A stretch of DNA of 16,023 bases from Elusimicrobiota bacterium (GTDB taxonomy: Bacteria > Elusimicrobiota > Elusimicrobia > UBA1565 > UBA9628). Location of the stretch: assembly GCA_028871595.1 (NCBI GenBank), contig JAGWMT010000047.1:1-16023 (forward strand), given 5' to 3'. Shown here piece after piece: positions 6,644 to 15,400 of the stretch. The notes under the pieces are model-generated. The model was not told the origin of the DNA. It did no database searches and was given only the letters and a program-made list of their open reading frames with translations. Numbering within the stretch: the first letter of the stretch is position 1; every line of letters begins with the position of its first letter. A program made the translations under genes and the position numbers.

Positions 6644-9202
6644 GACGATGCCGCTTCCGGAAACTGTCTCGCCAAGATCAAGGACGAGGCGGATCCGCGC
6701 AACGCCATGACGTGCCTGGTGGCGACCCAGGGCGATGCCTTTAAAGATATCGGCGAGCGTCTGGCGGACTTCGTCCAGGGGAAGGACTTCAAGGGACGCG
6801 GCTATTTGACGGACGGGCTGCGCAAGGACGCCAAACTGCTGCCCGCGGCCTTGGACGAGGCCAAGAAATGGCCCGAGAAGAACAAGGATAAACCGGCCGA
6901 CGTGGCGATCCTCTATTTCGTGATCGGCCCCGGCGACAAGGGCCTGCCGGCGTGGACTCAGTTGTCTCCATCCTTGACGAAGATGAAGGACCTCAAGACC
7001 ACGCTGCGCCAGCGGCTGGAGATTTCCCTGGCGGGCGCACAATGGACCGCCAAGAAGCGCATCCCGCAAAGCGGGGCCGCCGACGCCGTGGACGCCTTCC
7101 TGGTGGACGCGTCCAGCCGGGCGTACACCGTGTTCAACGACACCCGCACCCCCGCCGAGCTCAAGTTGAGCGTGGACCTTAACGACGTGACCGGCGTGAC
7201 CGCGCCCACCGTGGACGGCTCGCGCAAGGGCGCATTGGACACGACCGGAGCCGGCTTCGGCTTCAACGATTTGTATATCAACGGCGCGGTGGTCCAGGAC
7301 GTCTGGGGCACGAAGGACGACGGGTTCCGCCGCATTTCCATGAAGATGTACACCGTCAAGCAGGCCGACGGCAGCCTGCAGAACATGATCGGCATCGTGG
7401 ACATCACCCCGGGAGATCCGAACACTCCCTACGCGCCGACCTTTATTCCCATGACCCAATCGGGAGATTCCACCGTCTCGCTGCGCGACGGCGGCCGGAA
7501 ATACAAGGTCAGCATCGGCATGAGCGGGAGCGAGCACACGGTCTCCTTCGCTCGTCCGGACGGCCAAGCGCTGACCACCAGCATGGAGAAGCTGGCGATG
7601 GCGCGCGCCGATCAGGCCGCGAGCGGCGGCATCGTGAACATCCCTTCGCCCGACGGCCCCAAATTTTACGCGATCGGCCAGGGCGGGGCGAACGGCTCCG
7701 TGCTGTTCTTCCCGAAGGACGACGTGGACAACCGCGCTTCATCGAGCGATCCGCGCTATCTGCGGCCCGTGGCGATGGGCAACGTGACTCGGATCGACAA
7801 CGACGGCTTGACCGCGCCCATGGACGGACATCCCGACATCGGCAAGATCGACGGCAAGCCGTATCACTTCGAGTTCGACAACTCGTCGAAGAGCTGGAAA
7901 GTGGTGGCCGGTGAGGGAGACAAGCCCGCTCCGTTGCCGACCGCCGCGGCCGCCAAGCCCGCCGGACCCACGACCGCAGACCAGACCGGCGACCAGACCG
8001 ATCAGACGACCGTCCCCGAAGGGTCCACCTTGGAGCAGGCGCTCGCGCTGGCCGCCAAGGCGGGCTGGACCGAGGTCGCGAGCAACAAGGAGCTCTCCGA
8101 CGAGGCCCGGGCCAAGATCCGCATCATGACCATCGTCAAGAAGGACGGCGCCAATTCGAACCGCTACTTCAACGTGTTCTTCGACAACAGCATGGGCGTG
8201 CCGGGCAACCAGTACGCGTTCGCCCTCACCGTCGGAAACCAGCCCCTGAAGAACATCCGCGGATTCGGCAACTACGTGATCCTGGAGTACCCGAACGCCA
8301 AGCAGTATTTCGACTACAACGACCTGGCGGCCTACGTCCAGCAGAAGGAAAGCCACCCCATCATCATGGACCCGAAGGTGGGAATGCAGAACGTCACCGA
8401 CGTGGGCATGGCGCTGGACATGCTGAGCCACTACTTCGGCCTGTCGGCGTCCGAGCTCGCGAAGCTCAAGGACCCCAAGGACGGGCTGGCGGCGCGCGTC
8501 GCCGCCCATTCCCAGGGCAAGGGCTACGTGATCAACGGGAACGGAAGCTTGATCTACTTGGCCGCCGGCGACGCCGGCATGGAGATCTGGCCGACCTTGA
8601 TCAAATCCGGAGACAACGGCGACAATTCCGGGATGACCGGACTGCGCGGTCCCGGGACCGCCGTGACCGTCGTGGGCGGGGAGCGCGCCGAGTTCAAGCC
8701 CACCATGGAGATGGCGGGCAACCATACCGCCAAGCTGATCAAGGAGTCGGACGACAAGCACATCGCGCTTTACGCGGGGAAGGAAGACGAGTCCCTTCCG
8801 AAGGGCGTCATCAAGACCTCCGAGGTGGTGTACCTGATGACCGACTACCTGAGCGGGGAGTACACCGGCGACGCGGCGAAGGATAAGGCCGCCGCCGCCC
8901 CGGCGCGCACCAAGCCCCTGCCCGTCTTCGGCGGCGAGTCGCGCCTGGCCCTGCCCGGCTCTTACGCCATGCAGAGCCTGGCCGACGTCGTGCTCCCCGA
9001 CAGCACCCAGCTCATGCTTCTGCACGGCTCCACGGCCGCGAAGGGCGCCATCGCGGCTTACCGCTTCGTCCTGCCCGACGCCCAGGGCGGTCAGAACGCC
9101 AAGGACAAGGCCGGAAACTGCGGCGGCGCCGTCATCTGGTGGGGCGGCGTGACGAAGGAGCAGGCCCAGAAAGCCTGCGAAACCGACAGCAAGACCCCCT
9201 GA
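6563..9202 (+). CDS. Large secreted protein of unknown function
   Basis: 879 residues. The N-terminus is a Sec signal peptide: MKPL start, hydrophobic core around residues 7-21, probable cleavage after AYA at residue 27. The mature protein would be about 852 residues with no further transmembrane helix, so it is expected in the periplasm, at the outer membrane or outside. Four cysteines remain, two near the start (C35, C51) and two near the end (C853, C872), suggesting one disulfide at each end. The first 200 or so residues look helical. From about 215 to 460 and 520 to 770 the sequence alternates short hydrophobic strands with Gly/Asn/Asp turns, suggesting beta-rich domains, separated by a Pro/Ala/Thr/Gln linker (about 462-490). 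No family, catalytic motif or lipobox is recognised. It is followed by a strong terminator, so it closes its transcription unit. A YLTDG motif (81-85) recurs in the next gene. Confidence 0.9.
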   Translation: MKPLNPLMAALLAASSAACLLPRTAYADDAASGNCLAKIKDEADPRNAMTCLVATQGDAFKDIGERLADFVQGKDFKGRGYLTDGLRKDAKLLPAALDEAKKWPEKNKDKPADVAILYFVIGPGDKGLPAWTQLSPSLTKMKDLKTTLRQRLEISLAGAQWTAKKRIPQSGAADAVDAFLVDASSRAYTVFNDTRTPAELKLSVDLNDVTGVTAPTVDGSRKGALDTTGAGFGFNDLYINGAVVQDVWGTKDDGFRRISMKMYTVKQADGSLQNMIGIVDITPGDPNTPYAPTFIPMTQSGDSTVSLRDGGRKYKVSIGMSGSEHTVSFARPDGQALTTSMEKLAMARADQAASGGIVNIPSPDGPKFYAIGQGGANGSVLFFPKDDVDNRASSSDPRYLRPVAMGNVTRIDNDGLTAPMDGHPDIGKIDGKPYHFEFDNSSKSWKVVAGEGDKPAPLPTAAAAKPAGPTTADQTGDQTDQTTVPEGSTLEQALALAAKAGWTEVASNKELSDEARAKIRIMTIVKKDGANSNRYFNVFFDNSMGVPGNQYAFALTVGNQPLKNIRGFGNYVILEYPNAKQYFDYNDLAAYVQQKESHPIIMDPKVGMQNVTDVGMALDMLSHYFGLSASELAKLKDPKDGLAARVAAHSQGKGYVINGNGSLIYLAAGDAGMEIWPTLIKSGDNGDNSGMTGLRGPGTAVTVVGGERAEFKPTMEMAGNHTAKLIKESDDKHIALYAGKEDESLPKGVIKTSEVVYLMTDYLSGEYTGDAAKDKAAAAPARTKPLPVFGGESRLALPGSYAMQSLADVVLPDSTQLMLLHGSTAAKGAIAAYRFVLPDAQGGQNAKDKAGNCGGAVIWWGGVTKEQAQKACETDSKTP

Positions 9203-9215
9203 GCGCCGCGCCGGC

Positions 9216-9265
9216 GGCCCGGGACTTTGGACCTAGCGGGGTCCGGGTCCCGGGCCCTCTTTTTT
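9216..9265 (+). terminator. Intrinsic (Rho-independent) terminator after the 6563-9202 gene
   Basis: A perfect 10-bp stem pairs GGCCCGGGAC (9216-9225) with GTCCCGGGCC (9247-9256). The loop holds a second stem, GGACC (9229-9233) with GGTCC (9240-9244). After three bases comes a run of six T (9260-9265). It begins 13 bp after the stop codon and should end transcription of the upstream genes. Confidence 0.88.
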
Positions 9266-9281
9266 GGGGGGTCCTTGGGCC

Positions 9282-9310
9282 CTGACAAGAGGGTCTTCCT
9301 CTGTTAAACT
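9282..9310 (+). promoter_or_regulatory. Sigma-70 type promoter for the giant 9335 gene
   Basis: A -35 CTGACA (9282-9287) is followed after 17 bp by the -10 TAAACT (9305-9310). It lies 17 bp past the T-run of the terminator, so the giant gene has its own transcription unit. Transcription would start near 9317, giving a leader of only about 18 nt. The bases just before the ATG are pyrimidine-rich, with no Shine-Dalgarno match at usual spacing. The -10 and its preceding GT match the promoter at 2336-2364 (GTTAAACT here, GTTACACT there). Confidence 0.75.
9288..9302. repeat. Short inverted repeat inside the promoter spacer
   Basis: AGAGG (9288-9292) and CCTCT (9298-9302) form a perfect 5-bp dyad around a 5-nt centre, between the -35 and -10 boxes. 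The position would suit an operator, but 5-bp dyads are common by chance, so this is only a candidate. Confidence 0.25.
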
Positions 9311-9334
9311 AGGAATGGCGTTAAGACCGTCCTC

Positions 9335-9418
9335 ATGAAACCCCTCTGGAGCCGCTGCCTCGCCTCGGTCCTGTCCGGCGCCATCGTTCTCGGCGCGGTT
9401 CCTCCCGCGGCCTTCGCC
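9335..9418 (+). other. Sec signal peptide of the giant SecA-like protein
   Basis: Residues 1-28: positive n-region (K2, R7), hydrophobic core about 8-22, PP turn, and cleavage at AFA|GD. If the core is not cleaved it would be an N-in anchor that still leaves the following residues outside the cytoplasm. Confidence 0.85.
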
Positions 9419-12400
9419 GGCGACGGCCGGGCCGTCACCCCCGCCGCGGCGATGGAGCAGATGAAATCCTGGGGCGTGTACAAGGGCGACGACGACGTCC
9501 TGCGGACCTACCTCACGGACGGCAAAAAACTGACCCCCCTGGGTCAGGCGATTTATAAATCCCTGGTCATGGCGCACGGCACGGCGGCCCTGGGCGCCCG
9601 CGGGGCCGTCGAGGAGGTGCAGGGCATGCAGCCCGCCCTCGACCGCCTGCGCCAGAACGGCCCCTACGACCAGAAGCGCGCCCAGGGCGTGGAGCGCGCC
9701 CTGCAATCTTTCCAGAAAAGCTTCGGCGAGGCGGACGCCGCCGCCGCCGATGGTTCGGTGGAATCCGACTTCCAGGCCGGCGCCGAGCGCGAGGCCGCGA
9801 TGACCGGCGCCGCCGTCGCGGACGCGCCCAAGAAAAGCGACACCATCCAGGTCCCCACCAAGGACGGCTTCGAGTTCTGGGACAAGAAAGGCCTGGCCTT
9901 CCGGATCAACAAGAACAACGCCACCACCTACAGCCGCGAGCTCCAGAAAATCCAGCGGATCTACAACCAGAGCCGCCCCCCGCGGGTGGCGTTCATCCCC
10001 GAAACCGGCCGCTACAACTCTCAGATGTTCGACTATTCGTACTTCCTGATGAAGAACCAGTACGACGCGCTGGTGGAAGGGATGCGCCGGGACCGGACCA
10101 TCGCTCTCGCCGAGCTCCTGGGCGTGTCGGGCAAGTACCGCGAGGACATGTGGTTCACCGACAAGCGCATCCAGGCGGACCTGGAGACGCTGGCCCGTCA
10201 TCAGACCTACAACCACGACGGCCAGGACTTCAACGTCCTTGAACTGGTCAACGCCAAGTTCAAGCAGCGCGAGTACTACCTTCAGGAAGCGGGCGCGGGC
10301 GTGACGAAATACAAGAAGCTGGTGGACGCGCTCAAGTCGAAGCTGGGGCTGATTCCGAAGCTGGGAGCCGGGGCGTCCGACGCGCAAATCGACAAGGTCG
10401 CCGACCAAATCGTGGATCAGATGGCGGCCCAGGCGGGCGGATCGAACGACGGCAACGGCGTGAATCCGGTCATCTCCGACGCCCAGGTCCAGAACCTGGG
10501 CCTGGCCGAGCAGTACGCCAAGCGCTTCCTGACCTTGGGCGTGCTGGAGACTCAGTCGTTCTACGTGAAGAACCAGATCGAGCGCCTGGATCCGTCCTCT
10601 CCCGACGCGGAGCAGGTGATGAAGGCCATCGACCACATGGACCTGACCGTCCAGGAGAAGTTGCGCTACAAGAAGCGGGCGCAGGAGATGGTGGACCGGC
10701 TGAAGGCCCTGACCGACATCCTGGAGAAGACGCGCACCGCCCTGCACTCGTCCGACTACGCCGAGAACATGGACAACGTCTCCGCCGTGCTGGCTTCCAG
10801 CCAGCGGGAACTGGGCCAGCTGTCCACCGATTACGCCATGTTCGTGGAGGTTCCGTCGGTCTCCTACCTGAGCAAGGAGCAGACCGACGTCTCCTGGATG
10901 AATTGGGCGTCGAGGTGGGGCGTCCGGCCTCTCTACGGCGCGGCGAACAGTCTTGTCGGCGGCGATTACCGGAGCACGATGGACGCCATCAAGAAGGACG
11001 AGCCGAAGTACACGGCCATCGCGCGCCAGATCGCGGCGGGCGACATCGCCGGCGCGCGCCAGGCCGTGATCGCCATGAACCCCGACGCCATCAAGGGCGC
11101 GTTCTCCGTCGCGCTGGGCGGCGACCCCGCGCGCATCACGGACTCGGCCCGGCTTTCCGCCGCGCTGAAGGTGGGGCACGAACGCATCGCCGGCGTGTTC
11201 GAGACGAACAAGTGGTTGGATTCCACCGGCAATTTCATCACCTGGAGCGTGGACGTCGCCTTGTTGGCCCCGGCCCTGCGCATGGGCGCCAGCGGCCTGG
11301 CCGGCCGCTTGGCCGCGTACACCGGGGAGGCGGGCGAGTCGTCTTCCTTGGCGCGCTTCGCGTTGGTGCGCCGTCCGGCGATATTCGTCCGTGAATCGCT
11401 CCTCCACACCGCCGACCGCCTGGGCAAGTTGGACGCCGATCCCGTGATGATCGCCGGCAAGACGAACAACGTGGCGCTGCGGAAAATGCTCGGCTTCGGC
11501 GCTCGTGTCGTCACCGCCGCCGGACGCCAGGCCAGCTTCACGGCCATGTCGGGGGGCATCTCCGGGGCCTTCACCCTGGGCTCGCATCTCTGGGACGAAG
11601 GCACGTCGAAGCTGCTCGGTCCGGGCCAGACGGCCACCATCAACGACGCCGCGGAGCGGTTGTTCAACGGGGGCTCGACGCGGACCATCAACATTCCCAT
11701 CATCGGGGGCTTGGGTCTGACGCCCGGCGACTCCATGTTCAACTCCGACTTCCGGGGGGCCGTGGACGCCTTCTGGACCGGCGCCAAGGGCGGCATCTGG
11801 TGGGCGAACAGCCCTATCGAGGTGGGAGGCATCCCCGTCTTCCATCCCGCCATGCTGGGCTACGTCAACCTGATGCCGACCACGGCCTTCCGCGGAACGC
11901 GATTCATGCGCTACGCCGAGGCGTTCGGCGCCCGCGGCGTCGCGGGCGCCACGATCAGCTCCGCGAAGATGCTCTTCGGCAAGAGCGGCGCCGCCGCCGC
12001 CGAGGAGACCGTCCAGAAAGGCTTTCTCGAAAAAATGGCCGCCACCGGGAAGTTGGGAGGCACGGCCGCGTTCGGCTTGAGCATGTTCGACAACGTGGCG
12101 AAGTACTCGCTGTTCAGCTACGGGGCCGAGGGCCTGGCCAGCGAGTACGCCTATCATTGGGGCGAGCGCACCGAGCCCAACGAGGAACGCCGCATCAAGG
12201 CCGCCAACGCCTTCGGCCAGAAGGCCCTGGCCTCGCCGGCCTGGCTGCTGATTCCCGCCTACTCCGCTCATCCTCAGACCGAGGCCGCCCTGTCCATGCG
12301 CTCCGGCGAGGGCGCCCAGCAGTACCGCGAGCTGGGGATGGACCACCTGATCGCCAACGCCGCGGACGGGGCGCGTCTGCGCTTCATCAAGACCCCCGAG

Positions 12401-15400
12401 ACGCCGCTGTCGCAGAAGTTCTTCGAGTTCACCTACAAGGGCCCCGAAACCAGCGACTACTTCCTGGTGACCTCGGAGATCAAGCGCGAGGCCATCAAGA
12501 ACCAGATGCTGCACGGCCTGGGCGGGGAAAACGCCACGATGGCCCAGGTCAACCCGATGAAGTTCTACCGCGTGACGAAGATGGAAGACGGCGCCGACGC
12601 CGTCAATCTCAAGGTCAACGACGAGGTCCGTCTCGTCGCCCACCAGGACTTCGTCGAGGCGCTGTTGGCCGACCCGGCGCGCGCCGGGCGCGTGCTGGAC
12701 GCGAAGCTGGGGACCGAGGTGGAGGGTTTCGGCCGGGTGACCCCGGAGGTCAAGAAAGACGTGGCCGTCGCGCTGTTCTCGTCGGAAATGCAGACGGGCA
12801 AGCCGATGCCCAAGGAGCTGGCGGGGAAGGTCGGCGAGCTGCTGAAATCCTATCTGGACGCCAACCGCATGGTCCAGCCGGCGGCGGAGGGACTGGTCGC
12901 CGCGCTGGCCGCCGCGCCGGCGAAGTCCGAGGCGCTGGACGCGGCGTTGAAGGACGCGCTGACCAAGTCTTCGGAATGGAAGGAGCACCAGTCCTCTCAG
13001 CGCCCTTACACCGAGCTGGTCAAGGAACTGCGCGGCGACGCCGACGCCCTGCACGCCTCCGGCAAGCTGACCAAGGCCGAGTACGACGTCTTGACCGGCG
13101 TTTACGACTATCTGGACGCCATCGAAGGGCGCTTCAACGCCTTCAACAACGTGGCCATGACGCGCAAGCTGGCGGACGAGTCGTTGGAGGCCCTGAAGAC
13201 CGAGCACGCGGCCAACCCCGCCGTGATGCGCATGCTCAACGAGTTCTCCACCGCGCTGGACAAATGGTCGCAGGGCCGTCCCGACGGCGAGACGGTGGAC
13301 CGGCCCGGCGTGGAGACGCCGTACAAGCGGATGCTGGCCGCGATGACGAAAGATTTGGAGAAGGCCCGACCGAACCTCAGCGAGGCCGACTTCGCCACGC
13401 TCAAAGGCGCCATCGGGGACATGGCCTCGGCCCCCTGGGTCCTGCATGACTCGAAAGGCACCGCTCTGGCCAATTGGAAGCCCGAGCAGTTCGAGAGCTT
13501 GATGGGCGCGATGAGCTCCATCGCCACGCAGGGCCGGGCGGGCAACACCGTCCGCCTGTTCCAGATGCTCAAGACCGGCGGCGGCAAGACCATGCTGACC
13601 TTCGAGGGGCTTCTGCCGCTGGTGGAGGCGGACGCCGCCAAGAACAAGGTCCAGCCCATGTTCCTCACCGTCCAGTCCAACCTGGAGGCGCAGGCGCGCA
13701 TGGAGTTCATCGCCTTCAAGAAGATCGGCTCCAGCCTCAAGTTCGACACCTACGAGGGCTTCAAGACCAAGATCGCCGAGGGCAAGATGAAGGGCCGCAC
13801 CGCCCTGCGCGATTACTGGATCCTGGGCGACGAGATGGACGGCGCCGCGCTCCAGCCCGCGCTGACCATCGGCCAGGTCAGCGGCGGCATCTCCAAGCGC
13901 TCGCCGATCTTCAACCGCATCGACGAAATCGACTCGACCATGTCCAGCCGCCTGAACGCGGCCCGGGACGCGCGGGACACGAGGACGCTGACGGAGGCCC
14001 GGCGCGTGCTCAACGAAGTGGGCGACCTGGATGTATTCCATGTCCAGGACGCCGGCTTCTTCAATCGCCCCGGCGAGGCGAAAACCCCCGATCAATTGAA
14101 GCTGGAGTCGCGTCTGCGCGCGAACCGGGAGTACGGATCCCGCGCGCTGGACGCCAAAGTCGAGGCGATCAAACTGGAAGCGGCCGCCCGGGATTTGCAG
14201 AGTGCGTCCGGCCCGGAGTCCCGCGCGAAGGCCGAGGCGGAGATTCGCAGCCGCGCCGCGAAGTTGGACGCTCTGCTGGGCGAGGTCCCGGCCCGCGAGA
14301 ACGCGAAGGTTGAGCCCGCGCGCCAGGGCCTCAAGAGACTGATCGAGGGCCTGGCCTCGTCTCCGGCTGCGGCCGATGCCGCCGGCGCCAAGTCGTCCTT
14401 GATCGGAAAGCTGTTCGCCAAACCCGGCGCCACTCCCGAAAGCCGCACCCGCGAGGTTCTGATCTCCGATCTGGAGGCGGGCTTCGCCCTCCAAGAGAAC
14501 ATTTTGGGCCTGGGCGGGAGCGAGGACGGGCTGCGGCGCCTCGCGCTCGACGCGGACACGCGCGGGGCGGAGCTGGAAGGGCGCATCGAGCGCCTGAAGG
14601 TCCGCCGGCAGGCCGCGCAAGGCTCCAAGGAGCCCGGAGCCGCCGCCGAGGCCAAGGCCATCGGCGAGGAGCTGGCGCTGGCCGGCCGCGAACTGGCCAT
14701 CGTGGACCGTTTCCGCAGCGAGGACGCCGGACAGCGCTTGTCGGGGCTTCAGGAGAAGCTGGCCGCCGCCGAGGGGGAGCCGGGCCAGGCGACGGCCGGC
14801 CAGATCGCCGATTGGCGAAGCAAGGCCGCGAAGTACCAGGCCGCCCTGCCCGAGGAGCTCCGCCCGGCCGCCGCGCAGCGCGCCAAGGCCCTGGCGCGGC
14901 TGTACGGCATCGGCGGCGAGATCAAGGTATTGGACGGCCGGATCGCCGAGGCGACGCGCAAGGTCGAGAACGTCGAGGCCCTGACGGCCCAGCGCGACGC
15001 TCTGGAGGGGGATTACGCGACCACCCGGGCCGAGATCAACCGGCTGAAGAACGATCTGACCGCGGGCGTGGCCGACGGCGACCTGGGGGGCATGATGCGG
15101 CGCTTGGACGTGCTCAACGCGGAGACGCGCCGCCTGGAGGGCGACGTCCAGGCCGCGAAAGCTCGGGGCGAGCGCGCGGGTCCCGCGTCGTCGCGGCTGG
15201 CCGAGGCCCGCTCCGAGCACGACGCCGTCCTGGAGGCCGCGTGCGGCGAGGTCGGCCGCCGTCTCGCCGCCTCCGCCGACGACGTGCTGGCCTTGGCGAA
15301 GGAGGGCAAGGACGGCTGGCAGGACTCCGCGGGCCGCCTGCTGGAGCGCCGCCGCGAGATGATGGAGGCCTTCGCCGGCGGCGAGAACCCGATGTACACG

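Noticed and set aside
9315..9338. Seven-codon mini-ORF (MALRPSS) whose stop overlaps the giant gene's ATG
   Set aside because: Its ATG lies at or before the predicted transcription start and has no ribosome binding site at usable spacing, so translation is unlikely. It would deserve a look if the transcript starts further upstream.
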